Shown here: in pieces, positions 31,405 through 40,878 of the stretch
Layout: each line of letters starts with the position of its first letter
Numbering within the stretch: the stretch's first letter is position 1
NCBI GenBank assembly: GCA_038230655.1
Contig: JBBRMU010000009.1
Span: 1 to 44,795 of the forward strand
Direction: 5' to 3'
Length of the DNA: 44,795 nt
Source: JBBRMU01 sp038230655
GTDB taxonomy: Bacteria; Patescibacteriota; Microgenomatia; UBA1406; GWC2-37-13
Notes under the pieces: model-generated
The model's input: only the letters and a program-made list of their open reading frames with translations
Databases searched by the model: none
Told to the model about the DNA's origin: nothing
Translations under genes and position numbers: made by a program

Positions 31405-32268
31405 TTATCTGGGTATAACTAGTTTAGTCCCTACTTCAAGCTTTTCCGGATCTGAAATACCATTAGCTTTTGCGATATCTTTCCATGAGAATCCATCTCC
31501 GAAAGTTCTAGAGGCAATGTTCCAGAGAGTATCTCCTTTAACAACTATGTGCTCCTTGGAAGTGTCGCTAACCTGTCTTGTCATAGCAGCCTTATCAGAA
31601 ATAGTACCACCTTGAATTTCTGGACCTCCTACACCCCCTTGCGCTAAGACGTCCAGTCGGGTTGGTAATTTTGGAACAGCAGGCGGTATCAATATTACTT
31701 GACCCGGTTCTATATCACTTGGGTTACGAAGTTTATTATAAGAAATTAAGTCTTTATAGTTAAATCCTGATTTATAGATATTTTCTGCGATTCTCCAAAG
31801 AGAGTCACCTTTTTTTACTACATATCTAGAAGGATTTTGATTGGGCTTGGCTTTTGCTGCTTCTGCTGCTTTTTTGTGATCTACTTTAGGAGTAACAACA
31901 ACCTCTTTTGGATTTTTTTCAATTTTTGAGGTTGGTAGTGGAAGAGTTGTTGCATTTATAGTTACAGTTCTTGCCATTGTTTTAGTTGGTATCAATGTAG
32001 CTGTTGGGAGATTTACCTGTTTTGTGGTAACCGTTTTTCTATTATCAGCTACAACAACATGTGATGTGTTTTTAACCATTAGGTAAGAGGTTCCTGAAAG
32101 TAGTCCAAATAAGACTCCTAGTCCAACAATAAAGTACTGATATTTTTCTTTTAAAGTACTAACTACAAGATCTTGATAATCAATTTCTCGGAAAACGTGA
32201 GATTTTTTTCTAGACGGGGTGAAGGAGGTTGATTTATATATTTTCTTAGGCAAAATATTTTTTCCCAT
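31405..32268 (-). CDS. Membrane protein with two LysM domains
   Basis: The 287-residue protein has a basic cytoplasmic N-terminus, one membrane helix (about residues 42-65), a Thr/Pro/Lys-rich linker and two LysM repeats. The first is at about 147-195 (VVKKGDSLWRIAENIYKSG ... LRNPSDIEPGQVILIP) and the second at about 238-286 (VVKGDTLWNIASRTFGDG ... SDPEKLEVGTKLVIP). LysM binds N-acetylglucosamine in peptidoglycan, so the protein probably links membrane to wall. An AAGGA ribosome site lies seven bases before the ATG, with TATAAT upstream. It is divergent from polX. Confidence 0.9.
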   Translation of the reverse strand: MGKNILPKKIYKSTSFTPSRKKSHVFREIDYQDLVVSTLKEKYQYFIVGLGVLFGLLSGTSYLMVKNTSHVVVADNRKTVTTKQVNLPTATLIPTKTMARTVTINATTLPLPTSKIEKNPKEVVVTPKVDHKKAAEAAKAKPNQNPSRYVVKKGDSLWRIAENIYKSGFNYKDLISYNKLRNPSDIEPGQVILIPPAVPKLPTRLDVLAQGGVGGPEIQGGTISDKAAMTRQVSDTSKEHIVVKGDTLWNIASRTFGDGFSWKDIAKANGISDPEKLEVGTKLVIPR

Positions 32269-32357
32269 GTTTTTTTCCTTAAAAAAATTATAATAGTACT
32301 TATTAGCTATGACATCTCTGTTTTGATGTCATTATAGACCACCAAATTAAAAATGCA

Positions 32358-34148
32358 ATGGTAAAAAAATCTCAGTTTACCAATCAAGAGATTTCTGATC
32401 TACTTAGATCTGTTGCGGCTGCATATACTTTGCAAAATGGAAATAGATTTAAAATTATCGCTTATGAAAAAGCGGCAGACTCTGTTGAACACTTAAGCAG
32501 AGAACTCTACGATCTTTGGCAAGAAAGGAAAATGAATCTCATTCCTGGAATAGGATCATCACTACAGTCCTCACTTGACGAGTACTTTCAAAAAGGTAGA
32601 TCAGAACATTTTGAAAAAGTAATAGGAGTAATTCCAGCCCCTGTATTTCCTTTAATGAAAGTTCCATCAATAGGTCCTAAAACCGCTTTTAAACTAGTTA
32701 AGGCTCTCAATTTAGAAAAAACGAACTCTATTTTTGAAGAAATAGAAAAAGCTGCTGAAAAAGGATTGATAGCTAAAATTCCCACATTCGGAGCTAAGTC
32801 TCAACAGGAAATTCTAGATGCTATTAAAAGATATAAAACATCAAAAAACCAAGAAACTCGGATGCCACTCCCTTATGCGCACAGAATGGCCCTTGAAATT
32901 ATTTCATATTTAGAACAACTACCTAACGTTTTGCAAATAGATGCTCTTGGATCTCTTAGAAGGATGTCTGCAACAATTGGGGATATTGATATTGCTGTGG
33001 CAGTGAAAGATGGTGATATTGGTGATATTGTTAAGCATTTTTTAGAATATCCAAAGAAAATCACTATTGATAATGCTGGGGAAGAGAAAGCTTCTATAAT
33101 ACTCCCTCCAAATATTCGTGTTGATCTACGAGTTCAGGATATCAGTAACTATGGTTCAATGTTGCAGTACTTTACGGGAAACAAAGCTCATAATATTAAG
33201 TTAAGAGAGTATGCGATAAAAAAAGGATACTCACTCTCCGAACACGGTATTAAAGATATGAAAACGGAGAAGACAAAAAAATATAAAGACGAAGAAAGCT
33301 TCTATAATTTTCTGGGATTTCAGTATGTTCCACCTGAACTTCGCGATGGCTCTGACGAACTTGAGATCGCCGCAAGGCATAAAATTCCTCAATTAGTTGA
33401 GCTGCAGGATATCAAAGGAGATATGCATACTCACTCAAGTTACGATCTTAAGCCATCTCATGATTTTGGTGCTAACACATATGAACAAATGGTTAATCAG
33501 GCTGAAAAACTTGAATATGAGTATATTGGTTTTGCAGACCATAATCCTAAAATGAGTGTGTTAACAAAAGAGGAAATTATTACCATTATGAAGAAACGTA
33601 AAGAATATATAGAGTCTTTTTTCAAAAACTCCACAAGTAAAGTTCGTCCATTTATCTCTCTGGAGACTGATATAACTCCCTCTGGAGAACTTGCATTACC
33701 AGAGGAAGCAATTGAGTTCGTAGACTATTTAGTCGTTTCTGTTCACAGCTCTTTTCAGATGAATAGAGAAGACATGACTAAACGGGTTCTTAAAGCTTTA
33801 TCCTATCCAAAAGTAAAGTTACTTGGACACCCGACTGGAAGGTTACTGGGAAAAAGAAACGGCTATGAGCTTTATTGGGATAAAATATTTCAGTATGCAA
33901 GTAGTAAATCTATTGCACTTGAAATTAACTCGTGGCCGGATAGGCTTGATCTGCCAGATATCCTAGTAAAAGAAGCTAGGGCAATCGGAGTGAAGTTTAT
34001 GATTAATTCAGATGCACATGCAGTTACAGATATGTTAAATTTAAGATATGGAATCTCTGTTGCCAGAAGAGGATGGGCAACAAAAAATGATATAATTAAT
34101 ACAATGCCGTATAATGAATTTAATGAGTGGTTATTATTACTAATTTAA
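32358..34148 (+). CDS. polX: Family X DNA polymerase with PHP domain
   Basis: The 596-residue protein has, in order, an 8-kDa-like/HhH region (about 1-160, IPGIGSSLQSSL and VPSIGPKTAFKL), a pol-beta nucleotidyltransferase domain and a C-terminal PHP domain (about 350-585). The polymerase site shows GSLRRM (about 202) and GDIDIAV (about 212) with the metal Asps, and a third Asp in RVDLRV. The PHP domain has GDMHTHSSYD, FADHNP, VHSS and NSDAHAV. The family fills gaps and can remove 3' blocking groups in base-excision repair. Confidence 0.93.
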   Translation: MVKKSQFTNQEISDLLRSVAAAYTLQNGNRFKIIAYEKAADSVEHLSRELYDLWQERKMNLIPGIGSSLQSSLDEYFQKGRSEHFEKVIGVIPAPVFPLMKVPSIGPKTAFKLVKALNLEKTNSIFEEIEKAAEKGLIAKIPTFGAKSQQEILDAIKRYKTSKNQETRMPLPYAHRMALEIISYLEQLPNVLQIDALGSLRRMSATIGDIDIAVAVKDGDIGDIVKHFLEYPKKITIDNAGEEKASIILPPNIRVDLRVQDISNYGSMLQYFTGNKAHNIKLREYAIKKGYSLSEHGIKDMKTEKTKKYKDEESFYNFLGFQYVPPELRDGSDELEIAARHKIPQLVELQDIKGDMHTHSSYDLKPSHDFGANTYEQMVNQAEKLEYEYIGFADHNPKMSVLTKEEIITIMKKRKEYIESFFKNSTSKVRPFISLETDITPSGELALPEEAIEFVDYLVVSVHSSFQMNREDMTKRVLKALSYPKVKLLGHPTGRLLGKRNGYELYWDKIFQYASSKSIALEINSWPDRLDLPDILVKEARAIGVKFMINSDAHAVTDMLNLRYGISVARRGWATKNDIINTMPYNEFNEWLLLLI

Positions 34149-34155
34149 TACAATT

Positions 34156-34716
34156 ATGACTATCTGGATATTACTTGGAGCAGTCGTGCTCATTATTCTC
34201 TACTTTATTTTTACTTATAATGGACTGGTAGTGCTAAAGACACGTATTCAGGAAGCTCTTTCTGGTATTGATGTACAGCTCAAAAGAAGAGCAAGTCTGA
34301 TACCAAACCTTGTTGAAACTGTGAAAGGATACGCAAAACATGAAAAAGATGTGTTTGAGAATGTGACCAAAGCTCGTTCGGCTTTACTGGCGGCAAACTC
34401 AGTTCCAGAAAAAGCAGAGGCAAATAATCAACTCACTGGGGCATTAAAATCACTTTTTGCCATTGCGGAGGCATACCCAGAACTTCAGGCAAGTGGGAAC
34501 TTCAAAGACCTACAAGGGCAACTAGGTGACACCGAAGATAAAGTAGCTTACTCAAGGCAGTTTTATAACAGTAATGTGATGGACTACAATTCAAAAGTTC
34601 AGATGTTTCCGAGTAACTTTATTGCAAACATGTTCGGTTTCTCAAAGGTGGAGTTCTTTAAGGCTGAGGAAGAAGATAAAAAAGACGTGAAAGTCAGTTT
34701 TTCGGATAAAACTTAA
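34156..34716 (+). CDS. lemA: LemA family protein
   Basis: The 186-residue protein has an N-terminal membrane helix (about 3-22) and the typical LemA helical bundle: FTYNGLVVLKTRIQEALSGI, DVQLKRRASLIPNLVETVKGYA and a C-terminal YNSKVQMFPSNFIANMFGF. Its biochemical function is not established. It starts eight bases after polX and is followed by htpX, a recurrent pairing in other bacteria. Confident family assignment. Confidence 0.93.
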   Translation: MTIWILLGAVVLIILYFIFTYNGLVVLKTRIQEALSGIDVQLKRRASLIPNLVETVKGYAKHEKDVFENVTKARSALLAANSVPEKAEANNQLTGALKSLFAIAEAYPELQASGNFKDLQGQLGDTEDKVAYSRQFYNSNVMDYNSKVQMFPSNFIANMFGFSKVEFFKAEEEDKKDVKVSFSDKT

Positions 34717-34783
34717 GAATCCCCCACTAAAATTACCCATTGATGGTAGACCAGCATCTATAGTCTACTGTCTGTCGTTGATT

Positions 34784-35683
34784 ATGTCGGTATACTCACA
34801 AATAGCTAGTAATAAAGCCAAAACAGTCTTAATTATTTTCCTATTCATCATATTTGTAACTGGTTTTTTCTTTCTCATAGGAAAGTATTTCCAAGATCCA
34901 ACTACTTACTTTGTAATTGGATTCATAGTTTCACTTGTTTCAACAGTAGGAAGTTACTTCTACTCTGATAAAATTGTATTGTTGACAACGGGAGCAAAAC
35001 CAGCTAACAAAAATAAATACTTTGATTTATATACTGTTGTTGAGAACTTAAGCATTGCCAGCGGTCTGCCTATACCAAAAATTTATGTTATCAATGACCC
35101 CGCTCCAAATGCGTTTGCAACAGGACGTAATCCTAAACACGCTGTCGTCTGTGCAACTACTGGCCTCTTAGAAAGACTGAATAGAACTGAACTTGAAGGT
35201 GTTATAGCTCATGAGCTTTCTCATGTTAAAAACTATGATATTTTGCTCTCATCGATGGTTGGTGTACTCGTTGGGACAGTTGCTTTGATCTCTGATTGGA
35301 TCATGAGAAGTATGTGGTGGGGAGGAATAGACCGAAAGGAAGATAATAGAGACAACAGAAACCCTCTTTTATTTATTTTTTTTATGGTCATGTTACTTTC
35401 GACACCATTTGTCGCCATGTTAATACAGCTGGCGATTTCAAGGAAAAGAGAGTATCTGGCCGATGCCAGTGGCGCGCTACTAACAAGATATCCTATGGGT
35501 CTAGCAAGAGCTTTAGAAAAAATTTCAGATGACCCCCATGTCTTGAAAACTGCCACTACTTCAACTGCACATCTTTTTATTGAGAGTCCGTTTAAAGCTA
35601 AAAATACTCGTTCCTGGGTAACTTCGCTACTTAGCACTCATCCTCCTATAGAAGAAAGAATCAAGATCCTGATGAGTATGTAA
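34784..35683 (+). CDS. htpX: Membrane zinc metalloprotease HtpX
   Basis: The 299-residue M48-family protease degrades misfolded membrane proteins. Two N-terminal membrane segments (about 14-34 and 38-56) precede the zinc motif HELSH (VIAHELSHVKNYD, about 144). A further hydrophobic region lies at about 155-210, and the third zinc ligand in KREYLADASGA (about 222). The start ATG 34784 is used; an upstream TTG at 34778 is an unlikely alternative. GTAGAC/GTCTAC arms near 34746-34769 occupy the gap after lemA. Confidence 0.92.
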   Translation: MSVYSQIASNKAKTVLIIFLFIIFVTGFFFLIGKYFQDPTTYFVIGFIVSLVSTVGSYFYSDKIVLLTTGAKPANKNKYFDLYTVVENLSIASGLPIPKIYVINDPAPNAFATGRNPKHAVVCATTGLLERLNRTELEGVIAHELSHVKNYDILLSSMVGVLVGTVALISDWIMRSMWWGGIDRKEDNRDNRNPLLFIFFMVMLLSTPFVAMLIQLAISRKREYLADASGALLTRYPMGLARALEKISDDPHVLKTATTSTAHLFIESPFKAKNTRSWVTSLLSTHPPIEERIKILMSM

Positions 35684-35700
35684 ATTGTTTGACTTCAGAT

Positions 35701-35706
35701 TATAAT
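35701..35706 (+). promoter_or_regulatory. -10 box of murT
   Basis: TATAAT ends six bases before ATG 35713 and decides that start over an in-frame TTG at 35689. Confidence 0.5.
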
Positions 35707-35712
35707 ATAAAC

Positions 35713-37065
35713 ATGTACTTAAAGAACTCTCTTATTATATTTATATGCAAAGTCTTTTTAGCTACTGTCAAGATTTTCTCTCTTGGTTCTGGATCTACCT
35801 GGCCAGGTCATATAGCTTTAAAAATGAACACCATGATTATCAAAGAGTTATGGGAAAAATCTCATTTAAAAGTAATCCTCATTGCAGGGACCAATGGTAA
35901 AACTACAACTTCGACTCTTCTAAAGTTTTTACTCGAAAAAAATCGGTATAAAGTCTTTCAGAACGAGGAGGGCGCTAATCTTTTAAATGGGGTTGCCTCT
36001 TGTTTAGTAAGATATGCAGATATAAATGGCAAACTCCCTTATGATTATGGAATTTTTGAAATTGACGAAAACACTCTGCCACAGATGCTTGAGCAAATTC
36101 AACCAACAGCTATCATACTTCTCAATTTATTTAGAGATCAACTAGACAGATATGGAGAGGTAAATACAGTCGGCAGGAACTGGAAAGAGGCTCTAAGAAA
36201 ATTACCTGAGAATGTAAACCTATTTGTAAATGGCGACGACCCTCAAATTTATTACTTAGGCCTGGATATAAAATCGAACGTGTACAGCTTTGGATTACAC
36301 AGCACGTTATTAGAAAAGAAAGAGGTACCTCATGATGTTGACTCAACATACTGCCCAAACTGTGGTGAAAAATTAAGTTATAAGACAATGTCATACTCTC
36401 ACCTGGGTGATTTCTCCTGTTCGAAGTGCAGCTTTAAAAGAGAAAATATTTTTTCATATCTCCCAGCTGAATTAAAGTCTTCATTGACTGGCGTTTATAA
36501 CCTTTATAATATTTCTGCCGTTTTTTTATTACTAGAAAAGTTACTCAATATACATGTAGATAGTCTTTCAAAGCAACTTTTGGATTTCGAACCGGCTTTT
36601 GGTAGACAGGAGATTATCCAATACCAGGGAAGAAATGCTTTCTTGCTTCTCTCAAAAAACCCAACAGGTTTCAATCAGTCAATAGAAGCGATAAATAGTT
36701 TTTCAAATGGAAAAATTAATGTACTCTTAATTCTAAATGATAGGATACCAGATGGTAGAGATATATCTTGGATCTGGGATGTAGAGTTTGAGAATTTACT
36801 AAATAATGCAGTAAACGTTGTCGTCACTGGAGATAGGACCTTCGATATGGCACTCCGATTGAAGTACTCTCTTGAAAAAGATGCTGAAACAAGGACGGAT
36901 GGCAACTCAATTTGCTTTGATAGAGTTACTGCAATCCAGAACCTTGAATCAGCTTTAGCCTTAGTAGTCAAAAATACGCCAAAAGACGAGACACTATACA
37001 TTTTAGCAACTTACTCAGGTATGCTTGATGTTCGGAAGTTACTTATTGGTAAAAAAATTCGTTAA
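35713..37065 (+). CDS. murT: Lipid II isoglutaminyl synthase, Mur ligase subunit
   Basis: The 450-residue MurT homologue has the Mur ligase P-loop AGTNGKTTT (residues about 58-66), NLFRDQLDRYGEV (about 140) and a four-Cys zinc ribbon CPNC ... CSKC (about 207-232), which sets MurT apart from other Mur ligases. The C-terminal MurT domain (DUF1727-type) includes LLILNDRIPDGRDISWIWD. With GatD it amidates the alpha-carboxylate of D-Glu in lipid II to isoglutamine. gatD follows after one base, so the pair is intact. Confidence 0.95.
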   Translation: MYLKNSLIIFICKVFLATVKIFSLGSGSTWPGHIALKMNTMIIKELWEKSHLKVILIAGTNGKTTTSTLLKFLLEKNRYKVFQNEEGANLLNGVASCLVRYADINGKLPYDYGIFEIDENTLPQMLEQIQPTAIILLNLFRDQLDRYGEVNTVGRNWKEALRKLPENVNLFVNGDDPQIYYLGLDIKSNVYSFGLHSTLLEKKEVPHDVDSTYCPNCGEKLSYKTMSYSHLGDFSCSKCSFKRENIFSYLPAELKSSLTGVYNLYNISAVFLLLEKLLNIHVDSLSKQLLDFEPAFGRQEIIQYQGRNAFLLLSKNPTGFNQSIEAINSFSNGKINVLLILNDRIPDGRDISWIWDVEFENLLNNAVNVVVTGDRTFDMALRLKYSLEKDAETRTDGNSICFDRVTAIQNLESALALVVKNTPKDETLYILATYSGMLDVRKLLIGKKIR

Positions 37066-37066
37066 T

Positions 37067-37840
37067 ATGGAAAAATTATCACTAACAATCGGATGGCTTT
37101 ACCCTGAACTCATGAGTACTTATGGTGATCGTGGAAACATTCAGGTATTGTCTAAGAAATGTGTCTGGAGTAATATCAAAGTAAAAATACTCCCAATTGA
37201 TCATAATACTTCTATCAACGAACTTAAAAATATTGATCTACTTTTTGGAGGCGGTTCTCAGGATATACAACAAGAAATTGTTATGCGAGATTTACGAGGT
37301 AAGGGGTTAGTTATAAAAGAGTTAATCGAAAGAAACATACCAGCTTTGTTTGTCTGTGGCTCACCACAAATTATGGGAAAGTATTACGAACCTGCTGAAG
37401 GAAAAAAGATTGAAGGTCTTGGAGTTTTTGATATGACGACTTTAAATCCTGGACTTACGAAACCTCGTTGTATCGGCAATATCATTGCTGAAGTTGAGCT
37501 AGATGGTACTGATGGCACTGACTCCCCTAAGACTATAATTATCGGCTTCGAAAATCACGGAGGTCGAACCTATTTGGGTAAAACAGCCAAACCTTTCGCT
37601 AAAGTTACTCATGGGTTCGGTAATAATGGTGAGGATGGCACTGAAGGTATTATTTATAAAAATGCTATTGGATGTTATTTTCATGGCCCACTTCTTCCTA
37701 AAAACCCTGAGATAGCAAACTATCTTCTTAAAAAAGCTCTCTCAGTAAAATACAACAGGGAAATAGGACTCAGATATAACTCAGATGATATACTCTCAAT
37801 AAAAGCCAAACAAATCATATCAAGCCGTTATATAGATTAA
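37067..37840 (+). CDS. gatD: Lipid II isoglutaminyl synthase, glutamine amidotransferase subunit
   Basis: The 257-residue class I-like glutamine amidotransferase supplies ammonia to MurT. The nucleophile is Cys97 in LFVCGSPQIMG; the catalytic His is about residue 212 in GCYFHGPLLPKNP. YGDRGNIQVL and GFENHGGRTYLG are family blocks. The usual CGGYQ at the nucleophile reads CGSPQ here. ATG 37067, one base after the murT stop, is chosen over an in-frame ATG at 37025 inside murT. Confidence 0.92.
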   Translation: MEKLSLTIGWLYPELMSTYGDRGNIQVLSKKCVWSNIKVKILPIDHNTSINELKNIDLLFGGGSQDIQQEIVMRDLRGKGLVIKELIERNIPALFVCGSPQIMGKYYEPAEGKKIEGLGVFDMTTLNPGLTKPRCIGNIIAEVELDGTDGTDSPKTIIIGFENHGGRTYLGKTAKPFAKVTHGFGNNGEDGTEGIIYKNAIGCYFHGPLLPKNPEIANYLLKKALSVKYNREIGLRYNSDDILSIKAKQIISSRYID

Positions 37841-38027
37841 AAAATGTTAAAATAAATAATGCTCTCAAATGAGACAGAGTATCATACCAATGACTATATA
37901 AGGAAGTTTCTCTACTCAGATTAATATCTGTTTGGTATAAGATCAAGGTATGTAAAAATACTTCTTGAAACGCTAATTTTTATAACTGCTTTTTTACTTC
38001 AAACATTTCTGGCAAAATCTACTAACG

Positions 38028-38438
38028 TCACCAAAACATAAAATAACTAAGAGGGGAGATACACGAGAAATGGTTTGGGCTGACAGAGATAGGACGGAAC
38101 AAGTTCTTGTTAACCTCTTTAGCAATGCTATAAAATACTCTCCGAGATCTGATACTGTTTTAGTGCGTGTTACTGAAGAGAGTGATGTTGTTAAGATCGA
38201 TGTAGAAGACAGAGGTATAGGAATACCTAAAAATAAAATCCGTCAAATATTTGATAGATTTTACCGTGTTGATTCAAAAGAAGGTGAGTTTACCGGTTTA
38301 GGACTTGGCCTCTACATTTCAGCAGAGATAATTAGTCGTGAAAACGGCCAGATGTGGGTTGAGAGTGAGGAAAAAATTGGCTCTACTTTTTACTTTACTC
38401 TACCAACTAAACGTAATAATGAATATAAAAAGCAATGA
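38028..38438 (+). pseudogene. Histidine kinase remnant: ATPase domain only
   Basis: An HATPase_c domain reads from ATG 38070: N box VLVNLFSNAIKYSP, G1 DRGIGIP, F box QIFDRFYRV, G2 GLGLGLYIS. The frame stays open upstream to about 38028 with kinase-like residues ITKRGDTREMVWAD, so the ATG is internal to an older gene. The dimerisation domain with the phosphoacceptor His and any sensor or membrane part are missing. Sequence 37841-38027 shows no recognisable coding; one frame has a hydrophobic stretch (ETLIFITAFLLQTFLA). The stop overlaps the next ATG (ATGA). Confidence 0.75.
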
Positions 38439-38798
38439 ACAAAACAGTCTTAATTTATGATGATGAAGAAAGCATCCTCGAGGTAATAATGATAATCTTA
38501 GAAGAACATGGTTATAAAGTGTATACATTTTTAAATAGGGAGACTATTTTTGATGAAGTAAAAAAATATAGTCCTGATCTTATTTTGATGGATATTTGGA
38601 TGAAGGGAACTAACGGTCACGAAATTTCTTTAGCATTAAAAAATGATTCTAAAACAAAGAGTATTCCAGTTATTCTAATTTCTGCATAAAAAGAAGGTGA
38701 AGAAATCGCCCAAAAAAGCAGGAGCTAATGGTTTTAAAAAAATCCTTTGATATGAGGATTTGTTAGCAAGAGTTAGTGGCGTTTTTTCTGAGTCCTAA
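38435..38798 (+). pseudogene. Response regulator receiver, broken after beta-4
   Basis: The open part (38435-38689, 84 residues) is a receiver domain: acidic pocket YDDEES, phosphoacceptor Asp in LILMDIWMKG, and VILISA at beta-4, then TAA. Downstream the missing half can still be read with one frameshift and a TGA: EGEEIAQK, then AGANGFKKIL, then YEDLLARVSG ending at TAA 38798. The conserved Lys of beta-5 falls in that decayed part. So the partner of the kinase remnant is also decaying. Confidence 0.75.
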
Positions 38799-38838
38799 AA
38801 AGAATTCTCATTCATTTTAAGTAAATCTGGGTTTATAG

Positions 38839-38844
38839 TATAAT
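38839..38844 (+). promoter_or_regulatory. -10 box of gatC
   Basis: TATAAT ends six bases before ATG 38851; no ribosome site between. Confidence 0.5.
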
Positions 38845-38850
38845 TCTCAT

Positions 38851-39153
38851 ATGAAGAAAACAGTAAATCTTTCAAAAGAGGATATTCTACATTTGGCGCA
38901 GTTAGCAAATCTTAAGCTTAGTGAAAAAGAAGTTATAACATTTCAGAAACAACTAACTGAAACCTTAGACTATGTAGAAAACCTAAATGAGCTTAATATA
39001 AAAGACATTACTCCAACGAATTACTCGACTGATATAAAAAACTGTACTTTCGATGACGGGACCGTATGTGAAAGAATGTTTTCTCAGGAGGAAGCATTAG
39101 AAAATACAAATGAAAAAAAGAATAGTTATTTTGTAGTCAAACGGATAATGTAA
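38851..39153 (+). CDS. gatC: Asp-tRNA(Asn)/Glu-tRNA(Gln) amidotransferase subunit C
   Basis: The 100-residue protein has the GatC pattern: LSKEDILHLAQLANLKLSEK at the start (key residues HLAQLANL), FQKQLTETLDYVENLNELN in the middle, and a Pro-containing ITPTNYSTDI near residue 55. GatC stabilises GatA and GatB in the indirect Gln/Asn-tRNA pathway. First gene of the gatCAB group. Confidence 0.9.
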   Translation: MKKTVNLSKEDILHLAQLANLKLSEKEVITFQKQLTETLDYVENLNELNIKDITPTNYSTDIKNCTFDDGTVCERMFSQEEALENTNEKKNSYFVVKRIM

Positions 39154-39192
39154 TAATATATTATTTATCATTTCGGAATATAAAACGAAAAA

Positions 39193-40578
39193 ATGAATTT
39201 ACTTGGAAAATCACTCACACAGCTACAGTCTTTACTTAAATCAAAGGAAGTTACTCCTTCTGAGTTAACAAGCTATTTTACTGAAAGAAGCAAGAGATAT
39301 AATAAAGATTTAAATGCCTACTTAACTTTTGCTGATAAAGAGGTATCATCATCAAGAGGTGAGCTTGCGGGTATTCCACTTTCAATAAAAGACAATTTTT
39401 GTACAAAGGGTGTCAAGACAACAGCTGCTTCTAAAGTACTTGAAAACTTTATTCCGCCTTATGATGCGACTGTTGTGACAAATTTAAAAAATGCAGGAGT
39501 TTCTTTTTTTGGCAAAACTAACATGGATGCATGGGCACATGGATCTTCAACTGAGACATCAGATTTTGGCCCTGCCAAAAATCCTTGGTCAATTGAAAGA
39601 ACACCGGGAGGCTCATCAGGTGGTTCCGCTTCGGCTGTTTCAGCATACCTTTCACCAGCCTCCATCGGGTCAGAAACAGCCGGTTCAATTCGTCAACCTG
39701 CTTCCTGGTGCGGTGTTATCGGTCTTAAGCCAAGTTATGGGCGAGTTTCACGGTATGGAGTTGTAGCAATGGGTTCCTCCTTAGACTGTCCTGGGCCTAT
39801 CACTTCAACGGTTGAAGATGCAGCACTTCTTTTAAAAATTATTGCTGGTAAAGACAAATATGATGCCACAACAGCTGATATACCTGTTGTGGATTATCAA
39901 AGCTTTTTACAAAAGAAAAACACTTACACAATAGGTATAACTGATGAGTATTTTGTTGGGGTGAATAATGAAGTAAAACAGAAGGTAATGGAGTCAATCT
40001 CAGTCTTTGAAAGAATTGGGCATAAAGTAAAAAAAATTAAATTAATGGCTCCTAAATACGCAGTATCTGTATATACAATCATCCAACGTGCTGAGGTTTC
40101 TTCAAATTTAGGTAGATATACCGGGATCCGATTTGGCAAGGACCGATCTTTCTTCGGAGGAGAAGCAAAAAAAAGAATTATGTTGGGGACTTACTCGTTA
40201 TCACACGGATACTATGATGCCTACTATAAAACAGCACAAAAGGTCAGAACTTTAATTATTGAAGACTTTAAGAGGGTTTTTAATGAAGTAGATGTAATTC
40301 TTTCTCCGACAACGCCCGGTACAGCACTAAGACTAGGCGAGTTTGCAAAGTACCCTTTTTTCGGAGAGGTAATGGATATTCTGAACGAACCTGCTGCAGT
40401 AGCTGGAATTCCGGCAATCAGTGTTCCTTGTGGTCTAGACTCTCAAGGACTTCCTGTCGGGTTACAGATTATGGGAAAATATTTTGATGAAAAGTCAGTT
40501 CTTAACCTAGCATATCAGTTTGAAAAAGAGACGAATTTTTTTGATGTTATTAAAAATGGATTTCAAAATTATCACTAA
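39193..40578 (+). CDS. gatA: Asp/Glu-tRNA amidotransferase subunit A
   Basis: The 461-residue amidase releases ammonia from glutamine for GatB. The amidase signature Ser-cisSer-Lys triad is visible: Lys in LSIKDNF (about residue 65), and the Ser-rich block TPGGSSGGSASAVSA (about 140) with GSETAGSIRQPASWCG (about 160). Full-length for the family. ORF follows gatC after 39 bases with no Shine-Dalgarno. Confidence 0.96.
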   Translation: MNLLGKSLTQLQSLLKSKEVTPSELTSYFTERSKRYNKDLNAYLTFADKEVSSSRGELAGIPLSIKDNFCTKGVKTTAASKVLENFIPPYDATVVTNLKNAGVSFFGKTNMDAWAHGSSTETSDFGPAKNPWSIERTPGGSSGGSASAVSAYLSPASIGSETAGSIRQPASWCGVIGLKPSYGRVSRYGVVAMGSSLDCPGPITSTVEDAALLLKIIAGKDKYDATTADIPVVDYQSFLQKKNTYTIGITDEYFVGVNNEVKQKVMESISVFERIGHKVKKIKLMAPKYAVSVYTIIQRAEVSSNLGRYTGIRFGKDRSFFGGEAKKRIMLGTYSLSHGYYDAYYKTAQKVRTLIIEDFKRVFNEVDVILSPTTPGTALRLGEFAKYPFFGEVMDILNEPAAVAGIPAISVPCGLDSQGLPVGLQIMGKYFDEKSVLNLAYQFEKETNFFDVIKNGFQNYH

Positions 40579-40579
40579 T

Positions 40580-40852
40580 ATGGAACAGCAGCAACAACCA
40601 AGTGTTTCAGAATATTTAGAAGAAACAAAACGTTATTTGAATAATAACTTTGAAAATACTGTTCGGAGTGACTTTATAACCAATACTACAATAGGTTCCG
40701 TTGGAGCAAAGTGTAACGATTGCAATTATACAGTTATGTTTGCAACAAAGCTAAATTATTTAAATAGCGAAGATATAAACGGTAACGAATGGGCGAGGGT
40801 CAACACCGTTAGTACTCTGGCAAAACACATGGTAGAGAACCCAACACTATGA
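40580..40852 (+). CDS. Hypothetical 90-residue protein between gatA and gatB
   Basis: I do not recognise this protein. It has an N-terminal Gln-rich start (EQQQQPSVSEYLEETKRYLN) and a CxxC pair in KCNDCNYTVMF. The ATG at 40580, one base after the gatA stop, is chosen over an in-frame ATG at 40520 within gatA. It is co-oriented with the gat genes; a function in amidotransfer is possible only by association. Confidence 0.55.
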   Translation: MEQQQQPSVSEYLEETKRYLNNNFENTVRSDFITNTTIGSVGAKCNDCNYTVMFATKLNYLNSEDINGNEWARVNTVSTLAKHMVENPTL

Positions 40853-40878
40853 TTATGATTTTAAAATAAAAGGCATAT

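Noticed and set aside
38070..38438. ATPase-domain ORF as an intact anti-sigma factor-like kinase
   Set aside because: Kinase-like sequence continues upstream of its ATG in frame, and the adjacent receiver remnant shows a histidine kinase origin.
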